Shown in pieces: positions 24,675 to 32,614 of a stretch of DNA of 32,614 nucleotides. The notes beneath the pieces were generated by a model. It had not been told where the DNA came from, made no database searches, and was given only the letters and a program-made list of their open reading frames with translations. The position numbers were made by a program, and so were the translations under genes. Source of the DNA: Bacteroidales bacterium (lineage in GTDB: Bacteria; Bacteroidota; Bacteroidia; Bacteroidales; UBA932); contig JAFZZW010000063.1 of NCBI GenBank assembly GCA_017615615.1, positions 1 to 32,614 of the forward strand. Reading direction: 5' to 3'. Position 1 is the stretch's first letter; every line of letters begins with the position of its first letter.

Positions 24675-25298
24675 ATGCATATAGCGATTGCAGGAAACAT
24701 CGGAAGCGGCAAGACGACGCTCACAAAGATGCTCGCGGCCCACTACGGGTGGACTCCCAAGTTCGAGCCGGTTGATTTCAACCCATACCTGGCTGATTAC
24801 TACGAAGACATGGAGCGCTGGTCTTTCAACCTCCAGATCTATTTCCTTAACAAGCGCTTCAAGGATATCCTGGAAATCAACAAGTCCGACAAAGTCATCA
24901 TCCAGGACCGCACCATCTACGAAGACGCCCGCATCTTCGCCCGCAATCTCCACGAAATGGGCCTCATGAGCACCCGTGACTTCGAGAACTACACGGACCT
25001 CTTCGACCTCATGATGTCCCTCGTCGGCACCCCCGACCTCCTGATCTACCTGCGATCCACCATCCCCAACCTCATCGCCCAGATCCAGAAGCGTGGGCGT
25101 GAATACGAAAAGAGCATCCGCATCGACTACCTCACCGGCCTCAACGACAAGTATGAGGACTGGATCGCCACCTATCCCGGCAACCTTCTCATAGTCGATG
25201 CCGACAACATAAAATTCGGCAACAAGCCGGAAGACTTCGAGCTCATTACCAACATGATCGACGCCAAGCTCAACCCCTTGTTCCCGGAGGACAAATAA
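24675..25298 (+). CDS. Deoxynucleoside kinase, copy 2
   Basis: 207 aa paralogue of the preceding kinase. P-loop GNIGSGKTT, IIQDRTIYEDARIFA, QIQKRGREYEKSIRIDYL and the C-terminal LIVDADNIKFGNKPEDF are all retained, so it should be active. The tandem arrangement points to an old duplication followed by specialisation. Its stop overlaps the start of the acyl-CoA synthetase gene by one base (TAATG), so the two are probably translationally coupled even though their pathways seem unrelated. Confidence 0.92.
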   Translation: MHIAIAGNIGSGKTTLTKMLAAHYGWTPKFEPVDFNPYLADYYEDMERWSFNLQIYFLNKRFKDILEINKSDKVIIQDRTIYEDARIFARNLHEMGLMSTRDFENYTDLFDLMMSLVGTPDLLIYLRSTIPNLIAQIQKRGREYEKSIRIDYLTGLNDKYEDWIATYPGNLLIVDADNIKFGNKPEDFELITNMIDAKLNPLFPEDK

Positions 25299-27217
25299 TG
25301 AAAGATTCAGCAAGACCAACAATAATCGATTTCGTCCGCAAGTACACCTCCCGGTACGAAAACCTCACCTACCTTCGCGAGAAGGTCGACGGCGTGTGGA
25401 CGGAAACCACTTTCGGAACCACATGGCACGAGGCTTTGCTCTATGCCGCGGGTTTCATGTCCATGGGCCTTGAAAAGGGCGACAAGGTATCCCTTCTGTC
25501 CGAGGGGCGCAACGCCTGGATATTCTGCGAGCTCGGCATCCTGTTCGCCGGCGGCGTGAATGTCCCCATGTCCTTCAAGCTCGAGTCCGACTATGACCTC
25601 ACCTTCCGCATCAACCACTCCGATTCCCGCTTCGTCGTGGTGTCCGAGGGCCAGTTGCCCAAGGTTCGCCGGGTTCTCGCCCAGTGCCCCGCAGTAGAGA
25701 AGGTCATAGTCCTGGACGACATCCCCCTGCAGGCCGGAGAGATGCATTTCAGCGAACTGCGCCGCATGGGAGAGGAATTCCTTTCCGCCCGTCCCGGCGA
25801 GCTCGAGACCCGCATGGACTCCATCGGCCCAGACGATTACGCCAACATTTCCTATACTTCCGGCACTACGGCAGACCCCAAGGGAATCCTGCTCACCCAC
25901 CGCAATTACACGGCCAACGTAGAGCAGGCAGGCTCCGTCGTCAGCATAGACGTCGGCGACGTGATGCTCATCATCACCCCCCTGGACCATTGTTTCGCCC
26001 ACGTCTGCGGAATGTACTTCATGATGTGCCACGGCGGCAGCGTCGCCACCGTCCCCGGCGGCAGGAACGCAGTCACCATGCTCAAGAACATTCCGGTCGC
26101 CATCCGCGAGACCAGGCCCCACCTCATGCTCTCCGTACCCGCGATTTCCCGCAACTTCCGCAAGAGCATCGAGTCCGGGATCCGCAAGAAAGGCAAGACC
26201 GTGGAGCGCCTGTACGAATTCGCCCTGTCCAACGCCGTCAAATACAACCGCGAATACTACAACATGGGCAAGCCCTGCTGGAAACAGTGGTGGCGCGCTC
26301 CCATCAAGGCCTTGATGGACAAACTGGTTTTCAGCGGCGTACGCGAGGGCTTCGGCGGACGCCTCAAGTTCTTCGTGGGCGGAGGCGCCCTGCTCGACAT
26401 CGAGCTCCAGCGCTATTTCTGCGCCGTGGGAATGCCCATTTTCCAGGGCTACGGCCTGTCGGAGGCCACTCCGGTCATCTGCTCCAACTCCATGGGGCAC
26501 GCCAGGTTCGGTTCATCCGGCCGTACCGTCCAGCCCATGGACATCAAGATCTGCGGTGAAGACGGAGAGGAACTTCCCGTCGGCACCACCGGAGAGATAG
26601 TCATCCGCGGAGAGAACGTAATGGCCGGATACTGGAAGAATCCCGAGGCCACCGCGTCCACCATAATCGACGGCTGGCTTCACACGGGCGACCGCGGCTA
26701 CCTCTGCAGGGAAGACCCCAGGTACCTTTATGTCACCGGTCGTTTCAAGAGCCTGCTTATCTCCTCCGACGGGGAAAAGTATTCCCCCGAGGGCTTCGAG
26801 GACAGCCTCGCCGACGGCTCCAGGTACATAGACGCCTCCATGCTGTACAACAACCAGAGCCCCTGGACGGCGGTGCTCGTAATTCCCGCCAAGGCCGCGC
26901 TGGCCGAGGCCGTCAAGGCCAAAGGGCTCGATCCGGAGTCTCCGGAGGGCCTCAAGGCTCAGCTGGGTATCATACAGTCCGAGGTGGATTCCTACCGTCC
27001 CGGTGGCCGCCACGCAGGCATGTTCCCCGAGAAATGGCTTCCCGCCGCCATCGTAGTGGGAGACACCCCGTTCACCGAACAGAACGGTATGCTCAACACC
27101 ACTTCCAAGATGGTCCGCGGCAAGGTGGAGAAGTTCTATGCGGACCGCATAGCCTTTGCCATGACCGCCGAGGGCAAGGACCTCTTCAATTCAAAGAATA
27201 TCGAATCACTCAAATAA
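25298..27217 (+). CDS. AMP-forming long-chain acyl-CoA synthetase family protein
   Basis: 639 aa adenylate-forming enzyme, activating a carboxylic acid as acyl-AMP and then acyl-CoA. Phosphate-binding loop YTSGTTADPKGILLTH (about 186-201), A5-type motif GYGLSEATPVICSNS (about 385-400), the TGDRGYL aspartate and hinge YLYVTGRFKSLLISSDGEKY, the expected core order for long-chain synthetases. The hinge lysine region is changed (SSDGEKYSPEGFEDSL in place of the usual NGENIxPxxIE), so the exact acid is uncertain. It is cytoplasmic or membrane-associated. It starts on the stop of the second deoxynucleoside kinase and is followed after 9 bp by the MFS gene. Confidence 0.9.
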   Translation: MKDSARPTIIDFVRKYTSRYENLTYLREKVDGVWTETTFGTTWHEALLYAAGFMSMGLEKGDKVSLLSEGRNAWIFCELGILFAGGVNVPMSFKLESDYDLTFRINHSDSRFVVVSEGQLPKVRRVLAQCPAVEKVIVLDDIPLQAGEMHFSELRRMGEEFLSARPGELETRMDSIGPDDYANISYTSGTTADPKGILLTHRNYTANVEQAGSVVSIDVGDVMLIITPLDHCFAHVCGMYFMMCHGGSVATVPGGRNAVTMLKNIPVAIRETRPHLMLSVPAISRNFRKSIESGIRKKGKTVERLYEFALSNAVKYNREYYNMGKPCWKQWWRAPIKALMDKLVFSGVREGFGGRLKFFVGGGALLDIELQRYFCAVGMPIFQGYGLSEATPVICSNSMGHARFGSSGRTVQPMDIKICGEDGEELPVGTTGEIVIRGENVMAGYWKNPEATASTIIDGWLHTGDRGYLCREDPRYLYVTGRFKSLLISSDGEKYSPEGFEDSLADGSRYIDASMLYNNQSPWTAVLVIPAKAALAEAVKAKGLDPESPEGLKAQLGIIQSEVDSYRPGGRHAGMFPEKWLPAAIVVGDTPFTEQNGMLNTTSKMVRGKVEKFYADRIAFAMTAEGKDLFNSKNIESLK

Positions 27218-27226
27218 CAATCAATT

Positions 27227-28495
27227 ATGACCAAGACCGCTACCAGCAAGAGTTATGCACCCGCCATCGCGGTGTGTTTCGCACTCTTCTTCATGATTGC
27301 CTTCGTCACCAACCTCGCAGGTTCGATGGGCGTCATCGTCACCAACCAGTTCGGTGCATCCAAGGCACTTTCCCAGCTCGGCTCCCTCGCCAACTTCATC
27401 GCCTATGCATGCATGGGTATCCCCGCAGGCCTCATCCTCAAGCGTAAGGGTTACAAATTCACATCCCTGCTCGCAGTCATCATCGGCCTCGTAGGAGTCG
27501 GCATCCAGTTCCTTTCCGGATACGTAGAGTCCTTCGGCGTATATGTGGCCGGCGCATTCGTGGCAGGTTTCTCGATGTGCATGCTCAACATCGTCGTCAA
27601 CCCCATGCTCAACACCCTCGGCGGCGGCGGCAACAAGGGCAACCAGCTCATCCAGTGGGGCGGCTCCTGCAACTCCATCGGCGGTACCATCGCCCCCGTT
27701 TTCGTGGGCTGGCTGGTGGGCGGCAGCATAGCTGACGCTTCCGTCGCCAAGGCCGCTCCCGTCATGATCATCGCGATGGCCATCTTCGCCCTCGCCTTCG
27801 TGATCATCATGCTCACCAACATCCCCGAGCCCCATATGGAGACCCCTGAGGAGAAGGCCGCACGCCTCGCCGGCAACGCCGTCAAGGATCCTCACAGCCC
27901 CCTGTCCTTCCGTCACTTCGTGCTCGGCGCCGTGGCTATCTTCTTCTACGTGGGCATCGAGGTCGCCATCCCCAACACCGCCAACGTCTATTTCTCCGGA
28001 ACTTCCGTCGGTCCTGCGCTTACAGGTACGATGATCGGCGCCTACTGGTTCTGCATGCTTATCGGACGTCTTGTCGGTGCTTCCATAGGCGGCAAGGTCA
28101 GCAGCAAGGCCATGCTTTCCTTCACCTCCGCCCTGGCCATCGCCTTCCTCATCTGCGTCCTGTTCATCCCCGAGAGCGTCAGCGTCAGGATCGGTGAGAA
28201 CAGCATCCCCCTGATCCTCGGATTCGTAGTGCTCTGCGGCCTCTGCACCTCCGTCATGTGGGGAGCCATCTTCAACCTCTCCGCCGAGGGCCTCGGCAAA
28301 TACACCGCTGCGGCTTCCGGTATCTTCATGACTCTCGTATGCGGCGGCGGCATCATCCCGTTCCTGCAGAACCTTCTCGCAGACAAGGTCGGTTCCATTC
28401 CCAGCTACTGGCTCATCGTCGCCTGCCTGTGCTACCTTATTTTCTACGCCTTCTGGGGCAGCAAGAACGTCAACAAGGACATCCCTACAGAGTAG
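27227..28495 (+). CDS. MFS sugar transporter, FHS (GluP/FucP-like) type
   Basis: 422 aa, 12 predicted membrane helices. N-terminal AVCFALFFMIAFVTNLAGSM, the loop-2/3 signature with RKGYKFTSLLAVIIG, and QWGGSCNSIGGTIAPVFVGWL are typical of the fucose:H+ symporter branch. It probably carries glucose/galactose or another hexose across the inner membrane with protons. A charged cytoplasmic loop (EPHMETPEEKAARLAG) separates the two six-helix halves. The ROK kinase gene follows after 6 bp, making an uptake-plus-phosphorylation pair. Confidence 0.9.
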   Translation: MTKTATSKSYAPAIAVCFALFFMIAFVTNLAGSMGVIVTNQFGASKALSQLGSLANFIAYACMGIPAGLILKRKGYKFTSLLAVIIGLVGVGIQFLSGYVESFGVYVAGAFVAGFSMCMLNIVVNPMLNTLGGGGNKGNQLIQWGGSCNSIGGTIAPVFVGWLVGGSIADASVAKAAPVMIIAMAIFALAFVIIMLTNIPEPHMETPEEKAARLAGNAVKDPHSPLSFRHFVLGAVAIFFYVGIEVAIPNTANVYFSGTSVGPALTGTMIGAYWFCMLIGRLVGASIGGKVSSKAMLSFTSALAIAFLICVLFIPESVSVRIGENSIPLILGFVVLCGLCTSVMWGAIFNLSAEGLGKYTAAASGIFMTLVCGGGIIPFLQNLLADKVGSIPSYWLIVACLCYLIFYAFWGSKNVNKDIPTE

Positions 28496-28501
28496 CAGAT
28501 T

Positions 28502-29461
28502 ATGGATAAGCCTTACGTACTCGGTATAGACATCGGCGGCCAGACCGCCAAGTGCGGCATAGTGAACGCCCGCGGCGAGGTCCTCGCCCAGAGCATCATG
28601 GTATCCAACAAGCACGACGACGCCGAAGGCTTCGTCGCAGCCCTGGCCGCAACCCTCCGAAAACTCATCTCCGACGCCGACCTCAACGACCAGATCCGCG
28701 GTATCGGCGTAGGCGCCCCCAACGGCAACTACTACACCGGAGAAATCAAGCAGGCCCCCAACCTGTCGTGGGCGCACGAGGGCAACGTCCCCTTCGCCTC
28801 CATGCTCTCGGAGGCCATGGGCGGCATGCCCGTGGCCCTTACCAACGACGCCAACGCCGCAGCTGTCGGTGAGATGACCTACGGCGCCGCCAAGGGCCTC
28901 AAGAACTTCATCATGATCACCCTCGGCACCGGCGTCGGCAGCGGCATCGTAATCGACGGCAAGGTGCTTTACGGTCACGACGGTTTCGCCGGCGAGCTCG
29001 GGCATACCTGCGCCGTTCGCGGCGGCCGCCGCTGCGGTTGCGGCAAGCTCGGCTGCCTGGAGGCTTACTGCTCCGCAGTCGGCGTAGCCCGTACCGCCGT
29101 GGAGTGGCTTGACCAGCACCCCGAGGAGTCTTCCCTCCTGAGCCTCCGCGAGAACATCACTTCCAAGGATGTCTACGAGGCAGCCAAGTCCGGCGACAAG
29201 ATGGCCAGGGAAATCTTCGAATACACCGGAACCATCCTGGGCCGCAGTTTTGCCGATTTCATAGCTTTCTCCGCCCCCGAGGCCATAGTGCTCTTCGGTG
29301 GCCTGGCCCGCGCCAAGGAGTTCCTCACCGGACCCATCGAGGAAGCCATGAACGACAACGTCCTCCCTCTGTGGAAAGACAAAGTGAAGCTTATGTACTC
29401 AAGCCTGTCGGAGTCTGACGCCGCAATCCTCGGCGCCTCCGCACTCGCCTGGAATTTCTAA
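28502..29461 (+). CDS. ROK-family sugar kinase (glucokinase-like)
   Basis: 319 aa cytoplasmic kinase. ATP phosphate-binding GIDIGGQTAKCG at the N terminus, substrate motif NDANAAAVGE, LGTGVGSGIVIDG, ELGHTC (zinc His, about residue 168), and the zinc-binding CGCGKLGCLEAYC (about 178-190). These are the ROK signature in order. It is expected to make hexose-6-phosphate from the sugar brought in by the adjacent MFS protein. Glucose is the likeliest substrate, but fructose, mannose or N-acetylhexosamines cannot be excluded. Confidence 0.92.
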   Translation: MDKPYVLGIDIGGQTAKCGIVNARGEVLAQSIMVSNKHDDAEGFVAALAATLRKLISDADLNDQIRGIGVGAPNGNYYTGEIKQAPNLSWAHEGNVPFASMLSEAMGGMPVALTNDANAAAVGEMTYGAAKGLKNFIMITLGTGVGSGIVIDGKVLYGHDGFAGELGHTCAVRGGRRCGCGKLGCLEAYCSAVGVARTAVEWLDQHPEESSLLSLRENITSKDVYEAAKSGDKMAREIFEYTGTILGRSFADFIAFSAPEAIVLFGGLARAKEFLTGPIEEAMNDNVLPLWKDKVKLMYSSLSESDAAILGASALAWNF

Positions 29462-29480
29462 TGTTTAACTTTATAATTTA

Positions 29481-30272
29481 ATGAAAACCTACAAATTCTT
29501 CTTCGCACTCGCACTTGGCGCTGCAGTCGTCGCCTGCACCCCCAAGCCCGCCGAGCCTGCCGTTGACGGCGATGAGGCCGCAACCGAAGCAGTCAAGACC
29601 CTCAAAGATTTTACCCCCAGCAAAGCAGAGATAGATACCGTCAGCTATCTGATCGGCGTCAATTTCGGAAGTTTCCTCAAGGGATACGACTTCGGTGACA
29701 TCAACTACGGCAAAATGATCGCCGGTATCAAGGACTTCGTCGCCTCCAAGGGCGACTTCCGCGATCCCGACTTCGACAAGCAGTTCAAGATCAGCCCCAA
29801 CCGCATCAACGACGTGTTCAATTCATATCTTGAGAAGAGGCACAACTACAAGCTCCTCGCCAACAAGGAGAAAGGTGAGAAGTGGCTTGCCGCCAACCTC
29901 AAGAAGGCCGGCGTAGAGCAGACCGAAAGCGGCCTCCAGTACAAGATCATCGAGCCCGGCAACGAGGAGCTTAAGCCCACCGCAGCCGACACCGTAGTCG
30001 TCCGCTACAAGGGCACCCACCTCGACGGAACCGTCTTTGACGAGACCGCCGAAGGCGCAGATCCCGCACGTTTCACCCTTGGCGGCGTCATCCCCGGCTG
30101 GACCGAGGGTATGCAGCTTATCGGCGAGGGCGGCCACATCGAGCTCTATGTTCCCGCAGACCTTGCATACGGCGAGAACGGCCGTCCCGGCATCGAGCCC
30201 AACTCCACCCTCATCTTCGACATCGAGCTTGTCCATGTCGGCAAGACCGTGCCTTCACCCGAGGCTGAGTAA
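29481..30272 (+). CDS. FKBP-type peptidyl-prolyl isomerase lipoprotein
   Basis: 263 aa periplasmic folding catalyst. MKTYKFFFALALGAAVVAC is a lipoprotein signal (Cys19). The FKBP_N-type dimerisation region spans about 45-140 (TVSYLIGVNFGSFLKGYD...), then the FKBP core: GLQYKIIEPG, VVVRYKGTHLDGTVFDET, VIPGWTEGMQLIGEGGHIEL, YVPADLAYGENG and TLIFDIELVHV. Active-site residues (Y, D, W, Y) are kept. Mip/FkpA-like architecture. A strong hairpin terminator follows at 30291-30328. Confidence 0.95.
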   Translation: MKTYKFFFALALGAAVVACTPKPAEPAVDGDEAATEAVKTLKDFTPSKAEIDTVSYLIGVNFGSFLKGYDFGDINYGKMIAGIKDFVASKGDFRDPDFDKQFKISPNRINDVFNSYLEKRHNYKLLANKEKGEKWLAANLKKAGVEQTESGLQYKIIEPGNEELKPTAADTVVVRYKGTHLDGTVFDETAEGADPARFTLGGVIPGWTEGMQLIGEGGHIELYVPADLAYGENGRPGIEPNSTLIFDIELVHVGKTVPSPEAE

Positions 30273-30290
30273 TATTTGATCCCGATAATT

Positions 30291-30328
30291 ATCGAAGGCG
30301 GCCTTCAGAGGTCGCCTTCGATTGTTTT
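30291..30328 (+). terminator. Rho-independent terminator after the FKBP gene
   Basis: Outer arms 30291-30300 and 30313-30322 are perfectly complementary. The pairing continues inward with one G-U to a 4-nt loop, giving a 14-bp stem, followed by TGTTTT. It works on the plus strand only. The 3' end of the convergent hypothetical gene (stop at 30305-30307) lies in this hairpin, so the DNA is shared between a terminator and a coding end. Confidence 0.85.
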
Positions 30329-30586
30329 GCAGTGGGCGGAAATGATCCGCCGGCAGTCGGGATTGTCCATCGTCCCGGGACAGGGAAGTATCCGCACAGG
30401 GGTGCCTCCGACCTCGGCCATGACCACCAGGTCCCTGAGGGCCTCGGCCTCGATGACGAGGAAACGCTCGTGGCTGTCGGCGTCGATCTGCTCCAGGGGG
30501 CTGCCGATCTTATGCTCGATGTAGGCCTGCAGATCCGTGACGGGGGCATTCGTGCCGTCCGGGTCGACCGTGCATATGGTGGTCAT
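30305..30586 (-). CDS. Hypothetical 93-aa protein
   Basis: Starts MTTICTVDPDGTNAPV; a helical middle part (LQAYIEHKIGSPLEQIDADS) and a compact hydrophobic part, FLVIEAEALRDLVVMAEVGG, then TPVRILPCPG. Two Cys near the end. I do not recognise it. It overlaps the upstream gene by 4 nt (ATGA), which is the main support for it being real, along with no stop over 93 codons in a position where the operon continues. No signal peptide; probably cytoplasmic. Confidence 0.6.
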   Translation of the reverse strand: MTTICTVDPDGTNAPVTDLQAYIEHKIGSPLEQIDADSHERFLVIEAEALRDLVVMAEVGGTPVRILPCPGTMDNPDCRRIISAHCKTIEGDL

Positions 30587-31242
30587 AGCTTGACGAATGA
30601 ATAGAGCTTGTAGTTGCCTGCGTTGACGCGGTACCTGTATCGCGGGCGGGTGTTCGCGGTGCCGTCGGGGGAGATGAATATCTCTACGGCGGCGGTTTCG
30701 TCGCCTGCCCGGAATGCCGCCAGGGCCTCCTGAGGGTCACGGACGAGTCGAGTGCCGGCGGGACGGCATTTCCGTACGCCCGGTACTCCGGCGTAAGCGA
30801 CGCGCTCGGAGCTGATGGCCGATTCGGCGTAATCCTGGACTATGCTCAGGAATGCTGCCATATATTGCAGGCTGTCGAAACAATTGTCTCCGGCGACGGG
30901 TACCGAGAGCAGCTCGTGGTCCCGTCCGCCCTTGGTGAGGACCAGGCTGATTATGCCTTTGGAACTGACCGGACGGAGGAAATAGGAGAACGGGTCGCCC
31001 TTGAGCTTTTCGTATTGGGCGGGGGTGCAGAATTCGTAAGGGGAAACCGTCCAGATGGATGTCGCGTCTTCCCTCAGGGAGGATATCAGGCTCTGCGGAC
31101 CGTCCAGCACAATCCTTGTGGTACGGCTCTTGAAATCCTGCAGTATGTAGCTTTTGGTGTATATCTTCATTTGGGCCCCGGCCGATAGCGGAAGCATCAG
31201 CAGGGCCAGTGGCAACAGTATTTTTCCTATCGCACTTTTCAT
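30583..31242 (-). CDS. Secreted hypothetical protein
   Basis: 219 aa from ATG 31242 with signal peptide LLPLALLMLPLSAGAQ. The mature N terminus MKIYTKSYILQDFKSRTTRI, then ISPYEFCT-like VSPYEFCTPAQYEKLKGDPF, resembles a conserved uncharacterised Bacteroidales exported protein I cannot name. The C-terminal half is less distinctive. The upstream in-frame extension to 31293 runs through the promoter and is rejected. It is divergent from dnaX; the 93-aa gene follows with a 4-nt overlap. Confidence 0.7.
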   Translation of the reverse strand: MKSAIGKILLPLALLMLPLSAGAQMKIYTKSYILQDFKSRTTRIVLDGPQSLISSLREDATSIWTVSPYEFCTPAQYEKLKGDPFSYFLRPVSSKGIISLVLTKGGRDHELLSVPVAGDNCFDSLQYMAAFLSIVQDYAESAISSERVAYAGVPGVRKCRPAGTRLVRDPQEALAAFRAGDETAAVEIFISPDGTANTRPRYRYRVNAGNYKLYSFVKL

Positions 31243-31247
31243 GTCGG

Positions 31248-31274
31248 CAAAGTTAAGAATTTTCACTACATTTG
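31248..31274. promoter_or_regulatory. Divergent -7 boxes between dnaX and the secreted hypothetical
   Basis: Minus strand TAACTTTG (31255-31248), only 5 bp before ATG 31242, which implies a nearly leaderless message. Plus strand TACATTTG (31267-31274), 12 bp before dnaX ATG 31287. Neither has a consensus TTG at -33. Confidence 0.5.
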
Positions 31275-31286
31275 TAAAAAATATAT

Positions 31287-32614
31287 ATGGCACAGTACAT
31301 AGTCTCCGCCCGCAAATACCGTCCCGACTCCTTCGAAAGCCTCATCGGCCAGGACAACATAGCCCGCACCCTCAAGAATTCCATCCTTCGCGGGCAGCTT
31401 GCGCACGCATACCTGTTCTGCGGCCCCAGGGGGGTAGGCAAAACCAGTGCCGCCCGCATCTTCGCCAAAACCATCAACTGTGCCAACCCGGGTCCCGATA
31501 TGGAGCCCTGCGGCGAATGCGAGTCCTGCGTTTCTTTCCGCGAGGGCCGCTCCTACTGCATCCATGAACTGGACGCAGCGTCCAACAACGGCGTCGAGGA
31601 TATCAAGGCCCTGATGGAACAGGTCCAGATTCCCCCGCAGGTGGGCAAGTACAGCGTGTACATAATAGACGAGGTCCACATGCTCACGCAGTCGGCCTTC
31701 AACGCCTTCCTCAAAACGCTCGAGGAGCCGCCCGCACACGCCATATTCATCCTCGCCACCACCGAGAAGCACAAGATAATCCCCACCATCCTCAGCCGGT
31801 GCCAGACCTACGACTTCAATCGCATCAGCATACCCGACATAGTCCGCAATCTGCGCAGCATAGCGGGCAAGGAAGGCGTCAGCGTGGATGACGAATCGCT
31901 TCACGTAATTGCCCACAAGGCCGACGGCGCCATGCGCGACGCCCTCACCATATTCGACCAGACCGTCGCTTTCTGCGGCACGGACATCAAATACGAAGAC
32001 GTCATCCGCAACCTCGGCGTCCTTGATTACGAATACAGTTTCCGCCTTGTCGACGCGTTCCTCGGGAAGGATTACGGCACTGCGCTGCTGATTTTCGACG
32101 ATATCCTCTCCAAGGGGTTCAACGCCCTGCATTTCATTTCCTCCCTCGGAAGCCACCTGCGCGACCTGCTCGTCAGCCGCACGGGCGGTCTGGACGCCTT
32201 GCTGGACCTTCCCGCCTCTCTGCGGGAAAGATACCGCGAACAGGCCTCCCGCTGCAGCGTGAAGTTCCTCTACGATGCCCTGGGGATCGTTTCCCAGTGC
32301 GAGGCCGGTTACCGCGCCTCCACCAACCAGCGGCTCCACATCGAGTACGCCTTGATGAAGATCGCGTTCCTCGGCGGAGTGCCGGATACCGCTTCCGTCT
32401 CCACTTCGCAAGAGGCAGTTCCCGGATCTTCCGCTTCGCTCCATCCCTCCCACAGCCTCTCCGAGTCTGCGGGCCCCTCCCTTTCACGCGGCCAAGGGCG
32501 GCCACGGATCCAGGAACCGCCTCTTGCATCCGTTCCGCCGGAAGCTCCTTCCACTGCCGCCCCGAGTCCTTCTGCCCCTGTCATTTCGAGCGAAGGCCGA
32601 CAGGCCGGAGCCGG
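31287..32614 (+). CDS. dnaX: DNA polymerase III subunit gamma/tau, 3' end beyond window
   Basis: 442 complete codons visible, open at the edge. Clamp-loader ATPase that opens and loads the sliding clamp. Walker A GPRGVGKTSAA (about 45-55), zinc motif with C-x8-C-x2-C-x2-C (CANPGPDMEPCGECESC), Walker B IIDEVHML, sensor 1 ATTEKHKIIPTILSRC. Domain III extends to about residue 365 (YALMKIAFLGG). The following linker is Ser/Pro/Ala rich and holds two different repeats, 32408-32527 and 32577 onward, both in frame. The start is MAQYIVSARKYRPDSF, the family's normal N terminus. Confidence 0.95.
   Translation, partial: MAQYIVSARKYRPDSFESLIGQDNIARTLKNSILRGQLAHAYLFCGPRGVGKTSAARIFAKTINCANPGPDMEPCGECESCVSFREGRSYCIHELDAASNNGVEDIKALMEQVQIPPQVGKYSVYIIDEVHMLTQSAFNAFLKTLEEPPAHAIFILATTEKHKIIPTILSRCQTYDFNRISIPDIVRNLRSIAGKEGVSVDDESLHVIAHKADGAMRDALTIFDQTVAFCGTDIKYEDVIRNLGVLDYEYSFRLVDAFLGKDYGTALLIFDDILSKGFNALHFISSLGSHLRDLLVSRTGGLDALLDLPASLRERYREQASRCSVKFLYDALGIVSQCEAGYRASTNQRLHIEYALMKIAFLGGVPDTASVSTSQEAVPGSSASLHPSHSLSESAGPSLSRGQGRPRIQEPPLASVPPEAPSTAAPSPSAPVISSEGRQAGA
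32408..32527 (+). repeat. 120-bp palindromic element inside dnaX
   Basis: Arms 32408-32428 and 32507-32527 are complementary over 21 nt with two mismatches; the core is 78 nt. Core blocks CTTCCGCTTCGCT, CATCCCTCCCA, GGGCCCCTCCC and GGGCGGCCA match the DMT copy. Total length is 40 codons, no stop in frame. The spacer between CCCTCCCA and GGGCCCC is longer here, so the first core half is read in a different frame than in the DMT gene, while the second half is read in the same frame. Confidence 0.88.
32577..32614 (+). repeat. Second repeat family in the dnaX linker, cut by window end
   Basis: CTGTCATTTCGA followed by GCGAAG, matching the gene-sense start of the baiN repeat (881-929) but lacking the intervening CCGGA. 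Translated as PVISSEGRQAGA, the same VIS frame as in baiN. Its end is not visible. Confidence 0.5.

Noticed and set aside
27221-29119. 632-codon open frame on the minus strand
   Set aside because: Antisense to the MFS and ROK genes; Gly/Ala/Asp/Glu/His-rich translation with no domain pattern.

Overview
The window looks like chromosomal DNA of a high-GC member of the Bacteroidales, probably an uncultured gut or rumen lineage. Most genes are GC-rich by eye (about 60%). Clear Bacteroidetes marks are promoters of the form TTG - 19 to 22 bp - TAnnTTTG, few Shine-Dalgarno sequences, many lipoproteins with an A-C or S-C lipobox, a DUF3244 protein, a C10 (streptopain-type) peptidase and a TPR / membrane / helix-turn-helix regulator. 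The genus cannot be fixed from this window.

Layout. 1-127: two hairpins. 128-1351 (-): BaiN/HI0933-type flavoprotein. 1408-5437 (+): overlapping three-gene operon of an EF-hand membrane protein, a GT4 glycosyltransferase and a lipoprotein nitroreductase. 5446-7698 (-) and 7722-12287 (+): PBP1C facing away from a bacterial alpha-2-macroglobulin with an intact thioester motif. 12291-13328 (+): EamA/DMT transporter interrupted in frame by a palindromic repeat. 13328-18861: AT-richer accessory island with a DUF4160/DUF2442 pair between two 39-bp direct repeats, then a TPR-HTH regulator divergent from a DUF3244 protein, a C10 cysteine peptidase and a lipoprotein. 18869-23959 (-): tight operon of metallo-beta-lactamase-fold hydrolase, uridine-kinase-like protein, RecO and UvrA. 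24027-29461 (+): two tandem deoxynucleoside kinases, a long-chain acyl-CoA synthetase, a sugar MFS transporter and a ROK sugar kinase. 29481-30272 (+): FKBP lipoprotein, ended by a strong terminator. 30305-31242 (-): two conserved-looking hypotheticals. 31287-end (+): DnaX, open at the window edge.

Main observations. (1) A 120-132 bp palindromic element occurs twice, inside the DMT transporter gene and inside the dnaX linker. Both copies keep the host reading frame and share a core of about 70-80 bp, but their long inverted arms differ in sequence while each pairs with itself. Part of the core is read in different frames in the two hosts, so structure rather than peptide seems conserved. (2) A second short repeat (gene-sense TGTCATTTCGA...) lies in frame in baiN and again in the dnaX linker. 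(3) Direct repeats bracket the DUF4160/DUF2442 pair. (4) The regulator / DUF3244 / C10 peptidase / lipoprotein locus looks like an acquired, locally regulated secreted-protease module.
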